A stretch of 64,000 bases of DNA from Shewanella algicola (GTDB lineage: Bacteria > Pseudomonadota > Gammaproteobacteria > Enterobacterales > Shewanellaceae), in NCBI RefSeq assembly GCF_014648035.1, contig NZ_BMQI01000003.1, forward strand, positions 1-64,000. Reading direction: 5' to 3'. Every line of letters starts with the position of its first letter. Position 1 is the stretch's first letter. This document shows positions 46,589 through 58,943 of this stretch, in pieces. The notes under the pieces were generated by a model. The model saw only the letters and a program-made list of their open reading frames with translations. It made no database searches and was not told the origin of the DNA. The position numbers and the translations under genes were made by a program.

Positions 46589-47476
46589 ATGTTTAAAAAA
46601 GTCGTTATTTCTGCTGTTTTATGTGTTTTATCATTATCTGTTTTTGCCAATAGTCAAGCCATTGTAGTGAGTCAAATTGAAACCATGACCGTGGCCAATT
46701 CAGGCTTAATGTTTAAGGCCCGTATTGATACCGGCGCAGGTAATACCTCTCTGCATGCTGTCGACCTTGAAGTGATTGGCGGCGAATCTGTCAATATGAA
46801 ACAAAACATTGGCAAAACTATCGCCTTTACCACTGTCAACGAGCAAGGTGACAAGAAACGGATGCAAGCGGAAATTGTTAGTACTTCAACCGTCAGAAAC
46901 TCACAAGGAAGAGAAACCCGCTATATGGTAAAGCTCGACGTTGGCTTTCCAGACAGTCTGCATAATGTGTATGTTAATTTACGCGACCGCAGCCACATGA
47001 ACTACAAACTTCTCATTGGGCGTAACTTTTTAAAGAAAGGCTATCTGGTCGATGTATCTCGAAAAAAGATCATTGGCCCAGTGGCAGAACTTAGCATCAA
47101 ACAAACCGGTTTGTTATTCAATACTCGCATTGATACCGGCGCGGTAGAAAACTCATTGCATGCGGTCGACATGCGCATTGATGATGAAGATCTTAACGAT
47201 AAGGCCAATAACGTCGGTAAAATGATCACCTTTACCACCGAAAATGACAAAGGCGAAACGGTCGATGTGCGGACTAAAATTCGTGGCACTTCGTTTATTC
47301 GTAATGCCCAGGGCACTGAAGTTCGTTACATGGTAAGGCTCAGTGTCGGCGAACCCAGGAAAGAATATTTAGTGGATGTTAACTTAAAAGACCGCACAAA
47401 AATGGGTTACAAATTGCTGATTGGGCGCAATTGGCTTCAAGGTCATTATGTTGTTGATGTGTCGCAAGAGCATTGA
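46589..47476 (+). CDS. exported tandem retropepsin-like protease (DUF785/RimB type)
   Basis: A 295-residue exported protein with a signal peptide (about 1-20, ending SVFANS) and two homologous domains. Each starts with the aspartic-protease-like triplet: RIDTGAGNTSLHAVD (about residue 50) and RIDTGAVENSLHAVDM (about residue 190). Each continues with IAFTT/MITFTT, a Thr/Arg-rich strand ending NSQGRETRYMV/NAQGTEVRYMV, and closes with YKLLIGRNFLKK/YKLLIGRNWLQG. The family is often named ATP-dependent zinc protease and is retroviral-protease-like. Single-domain members are usual, so this is an internal duplication. ATG 46589 begins MFKKVVISA. Confidence 0.85.
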   Translation: MFKKVVISAVLCVLSLSVFANSQAIVVSQIETMTVANSGLMFKARIDTGAGNTSLHAVDLEVIGGESVNMKQNIGKTIAFTTVNEQGDKKRMQAEIVSTSTVRNSQGRETRYMVKLDVGFPDSLHNVYVNLRDRSHMNYKLLIGRNFLKKGYLVDVSRKKIIGPVAELSIKQTGLLFNTRIDTGAVENSLHAVDMRIDDEDLNDKANNVGKMITFTTENDKGETVDVRTKIRGTSFIRNAQGTEVRYMVRLSVGEPRKEYLVDVNLKDRTKMGYKLLIGRNWLQGHYVVDVSQEH

Positions 47477-47509
47477 GTTTAGCTGAACTTCAAATAACAG
47501 ACCTGAACA

Positions 47510-47540
47510 ATACCGCTAATAAAAAGCGGTATTTTTATTT
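47510..47540 (+). terminator. terminator after the retropepsin-like gene
   Basis: ATACCGCT (47510-47517), loop AATAAAA, AGCGGTAT (47525-47532) and TTTTATTTT. Confidence 0.85.
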
Positions 47541-49119
<1,579 letters not shown>

Positions 49120-49134
49120 CGGAGCAATAATTAG

Positions 49135-51522
49135 ATGAAATTCAGTGAATCTTGGCTTCGTGAGTGGGTAAACCCATCAGTAAGTCGTGACGCATTATCA
49201 CACCAAATCACCATGGCCGGCCTTGAAGTCGACGGCGTAGACCCAGTAGCGGCTGATTTCAGCGGCGTGATTATTGGCGAAGTGGTTGAATGTGGCCAGC
49301 ACCCTGATGCTGACAAACTACGTGTAACTAAAATCAATGTGGGTGGCGATGAGCTTATCGACATCGTCTGTGGTGCACCAAACTGCCGTTTAGGCTTAAA
49401 AGTCGCTGTTGCTATGGTGGGCGCAGTATTGCCAGGCGATTTTAAAATCAAAAAAGCCAAATTACGTGGTCAACCCTCAATGGGGATGTTGTGCTCATAC
49501 GGTGAACTCGGTATCGACATCGAAAGCGATGGCATTATTGAGCTGCCACAAGATGCACCATTAGGCGTTAATGTGCGTGAGTTTTTGCAATTAGATGACG
49601 TCATTATCGACGTTGACTTAACGGCTAACCGGGCTGATTGCCTAGGTATGGCCGGTCTTGCCCGCGAAGTAGGCGTATTGAACCGTCAAGCAGTGACAGA
49701 GCCAACATGGCAAGCTGCAGATGCAACAATTGATGCGCCATTTAGCATTAATGTGATTGCGCCAGATTTATGCCCACGTTATTTAGGCCGAGTGGTTAAA
49801 AACATCAATGTTAAAGCCGCTACGCCGTTATGGATGCAAGAGAAGTTACGTCGCAGTGGTATTCGTTCAATCGACCCGATTGTCGATATTACCAACTACG
49901 TGTTGATTGAATTCGGTCAACCTATGCACGCGTTTGACTTAAACACCTTAAACGGTGGGATTAACGTCCGTTTAGCCGACGGTGTTGAAAAGTTAACCTT
50001 GCTTGATGGTAACGAAATTACCGTGCCAAACGACACTTTAGTGATTGCAGACGACAAACAAGCCGTTGCACTTGCAGGTGTGTTTGGCGGCGAAAGCACA
50101 GGCGTGAATGAAAATACCCAAGACATCTTGTTAGAGTGCGCATTTTTTGCTCCCCTTGCCATTATGGGTAAATCACGTCGTTTAGGCTTACACACAGACG
50201 CATCACACCGTTTTGAGCGTGGCGTAGACCCTGAGCTACAACATAAGGTGATGGATCGTGCTACACGTCTTGTATTGGATATTTGTGGTGGTGAAGCAGG
50301 CCAAGTGGTTGAAGCTGTTTCAACTGAACATTTACCAAAAGCAGCCACCATTACCTTACGTCGTAACAAGTTAGACAAAACATTAGGTCACCATATTCCT
50401 GATACTGATGTTGTTGAGATTTTACAGCGCTTAGGCTTTAACGTTGAAACGGCAAATGATGCATGGCAGGTCACGACCGCCACGTACCGTTTTGATATGG
50501 CGATTGAAGAAGATTTAATCGAAGAAGTGGCACGTATTTACGGTTACAACAACATCCCGAATACAGCGCCACAAGCAGCACTTACTATGCCAGATCACAA
50601 AGAAGCGGACATTTCACTTAAGCGTGTTCGTAGCATTTTTGTTGCACGTGGTTTCCAAGAAGCAGTGACCTACAGCTTTGTTGACCCTAAAATGCAAAAT
50701 TTAGTGCATCCTGGTCAAGAAGCTATGGTGTTACCAAACCCAATTTCAATCGAAATGTCGGCAATGCGTTTGTCTATGTTTACAGGGCTATTAACTGCTG
50801 TTGGCTACAACCAAAGCCGTCAACAAGGTCGTGTAAGATTATTTGAGACAGGTTTACGCTTTGTTCCTGATGCACAAGCAGATTCTGGCGTACGCCAGCA
50901 AGCCATGCTGGGCGCGGTAATTTCAGGTGTGCAAAACGAAGAACATTGGTCAATGGAGTCGAAAACAGTCGACTTCTTTGATTTAAAAGGTGATTTAGAA
51001 GCGATTCTAGGCTTGACAGTTGCCGCTTCAGAATTTAGTTTTAAAGGGGCAACTCATCCTGCGCTGCATCCAGGACAATGTGCTGAAATATTAAGAAATA
51101 ATCGAGTCATTGGTTACATCGGCGCTATCCATCCTAGCTTGGAAAAGCCTTTTGGACTCAATGGCAAAACAATTGTTTTTGAGTTAGAACTGGATGCATT
51201 ATTGCAGGCCCGTTTGCCGCTAGCCCAAGCTGTATCTAAGTTTCCTGCTAACCGTCGTGACATCGCGCTAGTAGTAGATGAAGCAGTTTCTGCCACTGAT
51301 GTTATGAATTTGATAAGAAAAGTTGGCGAAAATCAGTTGGTTGGCTTAAACTTGTTCGATGTATACCAAGGTAAAGGTGTTGAGCCTGGCAAAAAGAGCC
51401 TCGCTATCGCACTTACATTACAAGACACTACTCGTACACTTGAAGAAAAAGACATTACCGAAACTATGGATTCAGTAATATCTGCTCTTAAGACCGAGTT
51501 CAACGCATCGTTGAGGGATTAA
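49135..51522 (+). CDS. pheT: phenylalanyl-tRNA synthetase beta subunit
   Basis: A 795-residue subunit. Domains in order: N-terminal tRNA-binding OB-fold (about 40-150, [20 protein letters not shown]), B3/B4 editing domain (about 210-390), B5 (about 400-475), the catalytic-like core, and the C-terminal ferredoxin-fold anticodon-binding domain (about 700-795, [16 protein letters not shown]). Fully open frame. In operon with pheS and ihfA; the ihfA start lies 3 bases after the stop. Confidence 0.96.
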   Translation: MKFSESWLREWVNPSVSRDALSHQITMAGLEVDGVDPVAADFSGVIIGEVVECGQHPDADKLRVTKINVGGDELIDIVCGAPNCRLGLKVAVAMVGAVLPGDFKIKKAKLRGQPSMGMLCSYGELGIDIESDGIIELPQDAPLGVNVREFLQLDDVIIDVDLTANRADCLGMAGLAREVGVLNRQAVTEPTWQAADATIDAPFSINVIAPDLCPRYLGRVVKNINVKAATPLWMQEKLRRSGIRSIDPIVDITNYVLIEFGQPMHAFDLNTLNGGINVRLADGVEKLTLLDGNEITVPNDTLVIADDKQAVALAGVFGGESTGVNENTQDILLECAFFAPLAIMGKSRRLGLHTDASHRFERGVDPELQHKVMDRATRLVLDICGGEAGQVVEAVSTEHLPKAATITLRRNKLDKTLGHHIPDTDVVEILQRLGFNVETANDAWQVTTATYRFDMAIEEDLIEEVARIYGYNNIPNTAPQAALTMPDHKEADISLKRVRSIFVARGFQEAVTYSFVDPKMQNLVHPGQEAMVLPNPISIEMSAMRLSMFTGLLTAVGYNQSRQQGRVRLFETGLRFVPDAQADSGVRQQAMLGAVISGVQNEEHWSMESKTVDFFDLKGDLEAILGLTVAASEFSFKGATHPALHPGQCAEILRNNRVIGYIGAIHPSLEKPFGLNGKTIVFELELDALLQARLPLAQAVSKFPANRRDIALVVDEAVSATDVMNLIRKVGENQLVGLNLFDVYQGKGVEPGKKSLAIALTLQDTTRTLEEKDITETMDSVISALKTEFNASLRD

Positions 51523-51525
51523 AGT

Positions 51526-51825
51526 ATGGCACTTACCAAAGCCGAAATGGCAGAACATCTTTTTGAAACGTTAGGCATTAACAAACGTGTAGCCAAAGAG
51601 ATGGTTGAGTCTTTTTTTGAAGAGATTCGTGAAGCACTCGAAAATGGTGAGCAGGTCAAGCTATCTGGCTTTGGCAACTTTGACCTTAGGGACAAGAATC
51701 AAAGACCGGGAAGGAACCCGAAAACTGGTGAAGATATTCCCATTTCTGCTCGCCGTGTTGTTACCTTCCGTCCTGGACAGAAGTTAAAATCACGCGTTGA
51801 AGCTGCAAACTCGGGTAAAAAATAG
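51526..51825 (+). CDS. ihfA: integration host factor alpha subunit
   Basis: A 99-residue DNA-bending protein of the HU/IHF family. [17 protein letters not shown] is the N terminus, [20 protein letters not shown] and the DNA-intercalating Pro region [20 protein letters not shown] are conserved. It pairs with IhfB to bend DNA at specific sites. The pheST-ihfA order matches E. coli. A terminator follows. Confidence 0.97.
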   Translation: MALTKAEMAEHLFETLGINKRVAKEMVESFFEEIREALENGEQVKLSGFGNFDLRDKNQRPGRNPKTGEDIPISARRVVTFRPGQKLKSRVEAANSGKK

Positions 51826-51871
51826 ATCACTGGTTAATACGCCAATTCAGATTTTAGATCTGTATTACAAA

Positions 51872-51900
51872 GGGCCACTCTTAATTGAGTGGCTCTTTTG
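51872..51900 (+). terminator. terminator of pheST-ihfA
   Basis: GCCACTC (51874-51880), loop TTAATT, GAGTGGC (51887-51893), followed by TCTTTTGTTTTT. Confidence 0.85.
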
Positions 51901-51987
51901 TTTTTGAGTTTACCAAACCCTTGGTATAATCCTAGATATCAATCTTAAGTGTGTATTGTCCGTGCACGTTTATTTGGAGTGTTCCTT

Positions 51988-52923
51988 TTGTCTCGAGAAG
52001 CAAAACATTTTGATACCCGCTTTAAAATGGCGTTATTACATCCGCGTTTTTGGCTGACATGGTTAGCCATAGCGGTATTGGTTATATTTGGTATTTTACC
52101 CGCCAGTGTGCGCGATCCTATTGCCAGGTTTTTAGCGGTTATTGTGATGAAAATAGCCAAAAAGCCCATAAAAATAGCCAGAATTAACATCAGTCATTGT
52201 TTTCCTGAAATGTCGAAAACAGAGGTTGAAACATTAGTTAAGCAAAATGTGAAGATGTTTGTGTTGGTGCTGCTTTCACAAGCTGAATTACTGTTTAGAT
52301 CAACGGCTCATTTAAAGCGTCGTATCCAAATGAATGGTTATGAGCATGTTAAAGCGGCCAGAGATGCCGGCCAGCCAATTATTTTTATTATGCCTCATGT
52401 GTGGCCAATGGAGTATGCGGGGCTGCGTGTGAACATGGAAATTCCCATCGTGACCATGGCAAAAGCACACCGGAATGACTTATTTAACTGGTTTAGTAAT
52501 CGCATGCGCACCAGTCAAAATGGTCGAGTGTATATGCGTGAAGCTGGGATCCGCGCGTTATTAGCTGAACTAAAAAAAGATAACAGCTTCTTTTATTTGC
52601 CCGATGAAGATTTAGGGCCAGATAAAAGCGTATTTACGCCATTTTTAGGTACAGTAAAAGCGACATTACCTGTAGTAGGGCGTCTTGCTCAAGCAGGCAA
52701 CGCTCAAGTCATGCCAGTTAACATTGGCTATAATGAACAAGCTAAGCAATTTGTTATGACGATAATGCCCGCCATTAGTCCACAAGAGATGGCAGGTAAA
52801 GAAAACGAAGCTTTGGCATTAAACAAAGCGGTTGAGCAGGTGATTAAAGCCTACCCAGAACAATACATGTGGTTTTTAAAACTACTCAAAACCCGCCCAC
52901 CTGGTGAAAAGAGGTTTTACTAA
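51988..52923 (+). CDS. lipid A acyltransferase, LpxM/LpxL family
   Basis: A 311-residue inner-membrane lysophospholipid-type acyltransferase with one N-terminal segment (about 26-46). The HX4E catalytic pair is in MPHVWPMEYAG (His-VWPM-Glu). YLPDEDLGPDKSVFTPFLGT and KATLPVVGRLAQ follow, and WFLKLLKTRPPGE closes the protein. The pattern ALLHPRFWLTWL at the N terminus and the end fit LpxM-type (secondary acylation) enzymes. I use TTG 51988, with GGAG 9 bases upstream; a longer GTG frame from 51949 is less likely. Transcribed just ahead of the broken mscS gene. Confidence 0.85.
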   Translation: MSREAKHFDTRFKMALLHPRFWLTWLAIAVLVIFGILPASVRDPIARFLAVIVMKIAKKPIKIARINISHCFPEMSKTEVETLVKQNVKMFVLVLLSQAELLFRSTAHLKRRIQMNGYEHVKAARDAGQPIIFIMPHVWPMEYAGLRVNMEIPIVTMAKAHRNDLFNWFSNRMRTSQNGRVYMREAGIRALLAELKKDNSFFYLPDEDLGPDKSVFTPFLGTVKATLPVVGRLAQAGNAQVMPVNIGYNEQAKQFVMTIMPAISPQEMAGKENEALALNKAVEQVIKAYPEQYMWFLKLLKTRPPGEKRFY

Positions 52924-52950
52924 TACTCACAAAAATAAAAAGAGGTATAT

Positions 52951-53813
52951 ATGGATTTTAACGAATTGTTATCTGCCTTGTCGTTTGTGGTATTCACTTA
53001 TGACAACAGCCCAATTACCTTGTTGCAATTGTTGCAAGTGCCGTTATACCTCTTTTTAGCCTGGTTTATTATTACTCGGGCCGGTCGGCTCATTGTCAAG
53101 GCGTTAAAGCGGCGTCATGTTGGCGCAGATGCGATTCATTTATTTACCCGCATGTACTTTATTATCAGTATTGCGGTGCTGGTGTTTACCAGCATGGAGA
53201 TTTTAAATATTCCATTGACCGCGTTTGCGTTTGTGTCGGGTGCGATTGCCATCGGTGTTGGTGCGCAAAACATCATTAATAACTTTATCAGTGGTTGGAT
53301 TTTAATGTGGGAGCGGCCAATCCGTATTGGCGACTTTTAGAAGTCGGCGAAGCGTGAGGTGTGGTTGAGTGTATTAATACCCGCTCAACCTTAATTCGTC
53401 GTAATGATGGGGTGCACATGTTAGTGCCCAACAGCCAATTACTTGAAAATACCGTAACCAACTGGACCTTAATTGATAAAAATGCCCGTACTTTTATTCG
53501 TGTCGGGGTGGCTTACGTTTCTGATGTGATTAAAGTCCGCGATTTGATTTATCAAGTGATTGGTGAGCGCGATGATTTTTTACAGCAACCGAAGCCATTG
53601 GTTTTATTTGAAGACTTTGGTGATAACGCACTTATTTTTGACTTAATATTTTGGGTGAGTGCGGTATCTGAAACCGATATTCGCCGTCGGCGCAGCGAAA
53701 TTCGTTTTAGAATGTATGAACTGTTTAATGAGCATCAAGTGGTCATAGCCTACCCACAACGTGATTTACATGTCGATGGCAATCTAACGATTACTCAAAG
53801 CCATAAAAAGTAA
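52951..53813 (+). pseudogene. MscS-type mechanosensitive channel, broken by two lesions
   Basis: Two frames together make one small MscS protein of about 286 residues. The first part (52951-53340) has membrane helices and the pore helix pattern FAFVSGAIAIGVGAQNIINN with RPIRIGDF; the second (53361-53813) carries the beta domain VVECINTRSTLIRRNDGVHM with LVPNSQLLENTVTNWT. The join shows a missing T in the run GACTTTTAGAAG (53331-53342): adding one T restores DF-LEVGEA. In the restored frame a TGA at 53355-53357 then interrupts, where relatives have a sense codon such as CGA. A single sequencing error would not explain both. AGAGG precedes the ATG. It lies 28 bases after the acyltransferase gene. 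Confidence 0.8.
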
Positions 53814-53839
53814 CTGCCCACCATTTTGAAATAATAAAA

Positions 53840-53861
53840 AAGACGCCGCGGCGTCTTTTTT
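53840..53861. terminator. bidirectional terminator, mscS remnant / his operon
   Basis: Perfect palindrome AAGACGCCGCGGCGTCTT (53840-53857), flanked by A-run and T-run. It ends the minus-strand his operon 40 bases past hisI and also the plus-strand pseudogene unit. Confidence 0.9.
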
Positions 53862-53901
53862 GTTGTTTATTTAGCAGCACTAAAGCATGGCTAAATGGAT
53901 G

Positions 53902-54525
53902 TTATTTGTTGGCTTTAGTGTGGCGATCCAATAAATTTTTATTGATATCAGCCATTGATAGTCCTTGGTCCTCAAGTAGCACGATTAAGTGATACATCAG
54001 ATCAGAGGCTTCATTGACCAGCTCTTCTTTGTCGTGAGTGGCTGCAGCAAGAGCGGTTTCAAGACCTTCCTCACCGACTTTTTGGGCAATACGCTTAGTA
54101 CCACGTTCAAATAATGATGCGGTATAGCTTGAGTCAGCACTTTGGCCTTTACGTGAAATAATCAAATTGGTCAGATTATCAATAAAAGGGTGCGCGTTGC
54201 CGTCTTTCCAGCAGCTTTCTGTGCCTTTGTGGCAGGTTGGGCCGTTCGGAATGACTTGCACTAAAAAGCTGTCGTTGTCGCAATCTTTGTCGATAGCGAT
54301 AAGGTCGAGTGTATTACCTGAGGTTTCACCTTTGGTCCATAAACGCTGCTTCGAGCGGCTAAAAAAAGTGACTTGCTTAGTGGCAAGGGTTTTTTCTAGC
54401 GCGGCCTGGTCCATGTAGCCAAGCATGAGCACTTTGCCTGTTAGGTGATGTTGAACAACCGCAGGAATAAGCCCTTGTTGTTTGTCCCAATCTACAGTTG
54501 TACTGTCAAATACGATATCAGTCAT
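53902..54525 (-). CDS. hisI: bifunctional phosphoribosyl-AMP cyclohydrolase / phosphoribosyl-ATP pyrophosphatase
   Basis: A 207-residue fusion enzyme for steps 2 and 3 of histidine synthesis. The N-terminal cyclohydrolase has [16 protein letters not shown], the metal site [12 protein letters not shown] and [11 protein letters not shown]. The C-terminal pyrophosphatase (about 110-207) has [20 protein letters not shown] and [13 protein letters not shown]. It is the last gene of the his operon; hisF ends 25 bases upstream. Confidence 0.96.
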   Translation of the reverse strand: MTDIVFDSTTVDWDKQQGLIPAVVQHHLTGKVLMLGYMDQAALEKTLATKQVTFFSRSKQRLWTKGETSGNTLDLIAIDKDCDNDSFLVQVIPNGPTCHKGTESCWKDGNAHPFIDNLTNLIISRKGQSADSSYTASLFERGTKRIAQKVGEEGLETALAAATHDKEELVNEASDLMYHLIVLLEDQGLSMADINKNLLDRHTKANK

Positions 54526-54550
54526 TGATGTTCTCTTTTTTTCGGCAACG

Positions 54551-55324
54551 TTATAAACGAATGGCGATGTGATTGGCGCGTAAGTATTGCTTTAATTCGC
54601 CAATATCAATAATGCCTTTGTGGAATACGCTTGCAGCTAATGCGGCGTCGACTTTGGCAAGTTCAAACACGTCTTTAAAGTGTTCCATGGTGCCCGCACC
54701 ACCGGAAGCAATTAATGGCACGTCACAAATAGCGCGTACCATGCTGAGTTGTTTAATGTCGTAACCACCACGCACGCCATCTTGATTCATGACGTTAAGC
54801 ACAATTTCACCACAACCGCGTTTTTGCACTTCTTCCACCCAGTCTTGAGTATACCATTGCGTGTCTTTGGTGGCGGCTTCATCGCCGGTAAACTGTTTCA
54901 CTTTGTAGCTATCAGTTTCGGCGTCGTAGTATGAGTCAATCCCAATGACAATACACTGGCGACCAAACTCATCTTGCAAGCGCGATATCAAACTTGGATC
55001 GGTTAATGCTGGCGAGTTAATCGAGATTTTATCGGCACCAAATGCCAGTTTCTCACGCGCTTGCTCAATGGTTTTAATGCCACCGGCAACACAAAAAGGG
55101 ATATCAATTTGTTCAGCGACGCGGCTCACCCAGGACTTATCGATAACCCGGTCGTGGGCACTGGCGGTAATGTCATAAAACACTAATTCATCAGCGCCTT
55201 CGTCAGCGTAACGGGCGGCGAGGGGAACGATGTCACCGACAATTTCGTGGTTACGAAATTGCACGCCTTTAACCACTTTACCTTCACGAACGTCAAGACA
55301 CGGAACTATGCGTTTGGCCAGCAT
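54551..55324 (-). CDS. hisF: imidazole glycerol phosphate synthase cyclase subunit
   Basis: A 257-residue TIM barrel. [20 protein letters not shown] at the N terminus, catalytic Asp in PCLD and in VIGIDSYY, and [14 protein letters not shown] for phosphate binding. It forms a complex with HisH to make IGP and AICAR. It overlaps hisA by 19 bases, so coupling is tight. Confidence 0.97.
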   Translation of the reverse strand: MLAKRIVPCLDVREGKVVKGVQFRNHEIVGDIVPLAARYADEGADELVFYDITASAHDRVIDKSWVSRVAEQIDIPFCVAGGIKTIEQAREKLAFGADKISINSPALTDPSLISRLQDEFGRQCIVIGIDSYYDAETDSYKVKQFTGDEAATKDTQWYTQDWVEEVQKRGCGEIVLNVMNQDGVRGGYDIKQLSMVRAICDVPLIASGGAGTMEHFKDVFELAKVDAALAASVFHKGIIDIGELKQYLRANHIAIRL

Positions 55325-56043
55325 TGTATTGCCTCCTCAACGGTAAATTGATTAATTAGCAGGGCTTTACCAATAATAATGCCCGACGCTTTACTGTCAC
55401 GCACTGCGGCAACGTTATCTAGGGTGGCGATACCGCCTGATGCTTGCCACAAAATGTGAGGGTAAGTTGATGCCAGTTCAGTATAAAGCTCTGTATTAGC
55501 GCCTGTTAGGGTGCCATCACGGCTGATGTCAGTGACTAAAGCATGTTTAAGGCCAACTGTTTCAAACTCGGCGACTAACGATTCGAGTGACTTACCACCA
55601 CCTGATTGCCAGCCTGAAACCGCCACAATTTTTTCGCCAGCGTCATTGATATTGACATCAAGGGCTAAACAAATAGCATCGCTGCCGTATTTTACAAACC
55701 AGCTTTTAACCAGTTCAGGTTCTTTGACTGCAAGGGAGCCAATCACCACACGTTTAACGCCAATATTAAGCAGCTCTGCGACTTGTTCTTCACTGCGAAT
55801 ACCACCGCCAACTTGAATATCAACATCGAGCCCAGCGGCTAATTCGCTGATAAGCTGGGTTTGGCGCTTGTTGGGATCTTTTGCGCCAGTGAGGTCAACT
55901 ATATGGAGTAACTTAGCACCTTGTGCTTGATACGATTGCAGTTGTGCCAGCGGGCTTAAGTCAAATGTGGTTTGTTTATCGTAGTCGCCCTGGTATAGGC
56001 GCACAACTTGGCCGTCAATTAAATCTATGGCAGGAATAATCAC
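55306..56043 (-). CDS. hisA: ProFAR isomerase
   Basis: A 245-residue half-barrel duplicate of His[21 protein letters not shown] holds the catalytic Asp; [14 protein letters not shown] and [13 protein letters not shown] give the phosphate and second Asp sites. It converts ProFAR to PRFAR. It overlaps hisH by 4 bases and hisF by 19. Confidence 0.97.
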   Translation of the reverse strand: MIIPAIDLIDGQVVRLYQGDYDKQTTFDLSPLAQLQSYQAQGAKLLHIVDLTGAKDPNKRQTQLISELAAGLDVDIQVGGGIRSEEQVAELLNIGVKRVVIGSLAVKEPELVKSWFVKYGSDAICLALDVNINDAGEKIVAVSGWQSGGGKSLESLVAEFETVGLKHALVTDISRDGTLTGANTELYTELASTYPHILWQASGGIATLDNVAAVRDSKASGIIIGKALLINQFTVEEAIQCWPNA

Positions 56044-56684
56044 TGTGATGTCCCCATATTTAAAAAGTTTTGCAAAATTTGCGCACCGACTTTGGCGCTT
56101 TTTTCAGGGTGAAATTGCACCCCGAAAAAGTTATCTTTACCAATGGCTGCACTAAATGATTCGCCATAAGTGCTGCTGGCTAAGGTGTATTCACTGATGG
56201 GCGCGCGGTAGCTGTGCACAAAGTACACATAACTGCCATTTTCAATCCCGGTAAATAACGGGTGCTCACCTACATCTATTTGGTTCCAACCCATGTGCGG
56301 TAATGGCAAGCCTTTGCTGTCAAGATCGCCAATATCAGTCGGTACTAGGCCTAAACAGGTAATATCTTGCTCGCTACGTCCGCCGTGCTCATTCGATAAA
56401 CTGGCAAGCATTTGCATGCCAAGGCACACGCCCATGACGGGCTGAGTTAAACTTTTAATTAACCCGATTAAGTTTTTTTGCTTTAACGCATCCATCGCAG
56501 CGCCAGCGGTGCCAACGCCGGGCAATACCACTCGAGCAGCACTGCGAATAACATCAAAGTCAGCACTGACAATGACATTGGCGTTAAGGCGTTCAAAAGC
56601 AAAGCGCACAGAGCTTAAATTGGCACAGCCAGTGTCGATAATCACTGTGAGGTCATTGCTTGAAGAAACAGATTCTTGTGTCAC
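56040..56684 (-). CDS. hisH: imidazole glycerol phosphate synthase glutaminase subunit
   Basis: A 214-residue class I glutamine amidotransferase. The nucleophile Cys is in [13 protein letters not shown], and His/Glu in [15 protein letters not shown]. It supplies ammonia to HisF. It starts 9 bases after the hisB stop. Confidence 0.97.
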   Translation of the reverse strand: MTQESVSSSNDLTVIIDTGCANLSSVRFAFERLNANVIVSADFDVIRSAARVVLPGVGTAGAAMDALKQKNLIGLIKSLTQPVMGVCLGMQMLASLSNEHGGRSEQDITCLGLVPTDIGDLDSKGLPLPHMGWNQIDVGEHPLFTGIENGSYVYFVHSYRAPISEYTLASSTYGESFSAAIGKDNFFGVQFHPEKSAKVGAQILQNFLNMGTSQ

Positions 56685-56693
56685 GTTAACTCC

Positions 56694-57761
56694 TTACAGT
56701 ACGCCTTTGCTTGATGGCAGTATATCGCCTTCGACCTTCACAGCTTGGCGAAGTGTGCGGCCTAATACTTTAAATAGTGCTTCCACTTTGTGGTGATCGT
56801 TATCGCCTGTTGAGCCAATGTGCAATGTGCAACGAAGACCGTCAGCAAATGAACGGAAGAAATGCGGCACCATTTCAGTGGCCATTTCGCCGACCATTTC
56901 ACGGTCAAAGTCAGCGGTGAATTTAATGAATGGGCGACCTGAAATGTCCATTAAGCATTCGCCGCTGGCTTCATCCATCGGTAAGCTAAAACCAAAGCGA
57001 GCAATACCCCGTTTGTCACCGAGCGCCTGGCGAATAGCATCACCAATGGCCAGGGCTGTGTCTTCAACACTGTGGTGATCGTCAATTTCTAAATCGCCGT
57101 CAACGTGGACGTCCATTTTGAAATTGCCGTGAGTTTGAATTTGGTCAAGCATGTGGTCAAAAAAGCCGATGCCGGTTTCAATTGAACCTTTGGTTTGACT
57201 GTCTAAGTCGATAGTGACGTTAATGTTGGTTTCTTTAGTCGTACGTACAACATTCGCGATACGGCCTTTGCTTAATAGAGCATTGGCAATGTCATCCCAG
57301 TTAAGGCTTTGACGGTCGTATTTAAAGCTTTTAATGCCCATGGCATTGGCAAGCTCTACATCAGTGTCACGATCGCCAATCACGGCAGAGGTGGTAAAGT
57401 CGATTTTACCTTGAGTTAAGTAGTCTTTAACCAAGCCAAGTTTGGGTTTGCGACAGCTGCAGTTTTCGTCATTAAAGTGTGGGCAAATCACCACATCGTC
57501 AAAATTAACCCCCTGACTGGCAAAGATTTGCATCATCATATTGTGCGGGGCATCAAAGTCTTCTTTTGGAAACGATGGCGTGCCTAAACCGTCTTGATTA
57601 CTCACCATCACTAAGCGAAAACCGGCTTTTTGTAACTTGAGTAATGCAGGGATAACCTGCGGCTCAAAAACCAATTTTTCTAAGCTGTCTAGTTGCTTGT
57701 CGATTGCAGGCTCTTCGACTAATGTGCCATCGCGGTCGATGAATAATATGTTCTGTTTCAT
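56694..57761 (-). CDS. hisB: bifunctional histidinol-phosphatase / IGP dehydratase
   Basis: A 355-residue fusion, as in enterobacteria. The N-terminal HAD phosphatase has [12 protein letters not shown] with zinc ligands in [14 protein letters not shown], then DRDTDVELA. The C-terminal dehydratase (about 165-355) has two metal-binding HHxxE-type motifs: [14 protein letters not shown] and [11 protein letters not shown]. It catalyses steps 6 and 8 of the pathway. Confidence 0.97.
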   Translation of the reverse strand: MKQNILFIDRDGTLVEEPAIDKQLDSLEKLVFEPQVIPALLKLQKAGFRLVMVSNQDGLGTPSFPKEDFDAPHNMMMQIFASQGVNFDDVVICPHFNDENCSCRKPKLGLVKDYLTQGKIDFTTSAVIGDRDTDVELANAMGIKSFKYDRQSLNWDDIANALLSKGRIANVVRTTKETNINVTIDLDSQTKGSIETGIGFFDHMLDQIQTHGNFKMDVHVDGDLEIDDHHSVEDTALAIGDAIRQALGDKRGIARFGFSLPMDEASGECLMDISGRPFIKFTADFDREMVGEMATEMVPHFFRSFADGLRCTLHIGSTGDNDHHKVEALFKVLGRTLRQAVKVEGDILPSSKGVL

Positions 57762-57821
57762 GTGACTACCTTAAGAATAGGGTGTAATTTTTATAGTTAA
57801 CTTTTACAAGTTTCAATTGGG

Positions 57822-58883
57822 TTATGCCGCAGAGCCGTCAAACAACGCAACAATGGCATTGGTTTGTGGCTCGTTGGTAAAGCTAAAGCGAATAGCATCA
57901 GCTAAACGTGGATCTTTGTATGCGCGGGCAACAATACCTGAGTCTCGTAGGCGCTCAGCTACGCTAGTAACGTCGTCAAATTTGGCTAATACATAATTAC
58001 CATTTGCCGGCAAAACGTTAGCGCCAAATGAACTTAATGCTGCACTTAACCGCTGGCCTTGTTCGATTAAACTCGCCACCTGGGTTTGCATGGTATTAAG
58101 GCCTTGCGCACTTAAGGCTTTAGTGGCTAATTCAGACACGGGTAGTGGCACTGGATAAGGTGCAATCACTAACATGACTAAATCGATAATGGCATCATTG
58201 GCGAGCATAAAGCCACAACGGGCGCCGGCCAATGCAAATGCTTTTGATAAGGTGCGCAGTACGACTAGGTTAGGGTAGGTGCCCAGTAAATCTGCCACGC
58301 TGTATTGTGGACAGAATTCAATATAGGCTTCATCAACCACCACGATAGCATTAGGCGCAGCTTGAATGGCTTGCTCAATGTCGTCTTTAGAGATAACCGT
58401 ACCTGTTGGGTTATTTGGGTTACAAATAAACACGATTTTAGCGGCACAAATTTGAGTTGGCCATGCCTGTGGTAGCTGATAATCATCGGTTAAACTTAAA
58501 GTGGTCACCGCAACATTAAACGTGGCAGCGCTAATGGCGTACATGCCATAAGTAGGACCAAAACAAGCGATGCTGTCGACACCTGGCACACAAAAGGTGC
58601 GGATTAACAGTTCAATAGCCTCATCCGCGCCGCGACTTGCAATAATGTTACTGGCCTTTACGCCTGAATAGTTGCTATATGCATTAATCAGCTCAGGAGG
58701 TTGGCACTCTGGGTAACGATTTACTTTATCTAAATCACTGTTGTTAAACGGTGACTCGTTAGCATTGATCCAAATATCACCACGTCCGCCAATACGTCTG
58801 GCACTTTGGTACGGGGTTAACTGTAGCAATTCTGGTCTGGCTAATTGCTTTGGGTCAAAAGTCGCTGCGGTGTTTTGGCTCAT
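57822..58883 (-). CDS. hisC: histidinol-phosphate aminotransferase
   Basis: A 353-residue PLP aminotransferase. NANESPFNN near the start, FICNPNNPTGTV, VVDEAYIEF and the Schiff-base Lys in RTLSKAFALAGARCGFMLA. It converts imidazole-acetol phosphate to histidinol phosphate. It begins MSQNTAATFDPKQLARPELL. It lies between hisD (60 bases) and hisB (60 bases). Confidence 0.96.
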   Translation of the reverse strand: MSQNTAATFDPKQLARPELLQLTPYQSARRIGGRGDIWINANESPFNNSDLDKVNRYPECQPPELINAYSNYSGVKASNIIASRGADEAIELLIRTFCVPGVDSIACFGPTYGMYAISAATFNVAVTTLSLTDDYQLPQAWPTQICAAKIVFICNPNNPTGTVISKDDIEQAIQAAPNAIVVVDEAYIEFCPQYSVADLLGTYPNLVVLRTLSKAFALAGARCGFMLANDAIIDLVMLVIAPYPVPLPVSELATKALSAQGLNTMQTQVASLIEQGQRLSAALSSFGANVLPANGNYVLAKFDDVTSVAERLRDSGIVARAYKDPRLADAIRFSFTNEPQTNAIVALFDGSAA

Positions 58884-58943
58884 GGTTTTGCTCTCTACTT
58901 TCTACACGTTATAGGTGTTAACTGATCTTGTGTTGTTGCGATC

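Noticed and set aside
49917-50378. 153-codon minus-strand frame inside pheT
   Set aside because: Opposite an intact pheT with full domain structure; no independent support.
52951-53813. Programmed frameshift in mscS
   Set aside because: Even after a frameshift the TGA at 53355-53357 stops translation, so recoding alone would not give a full protein.
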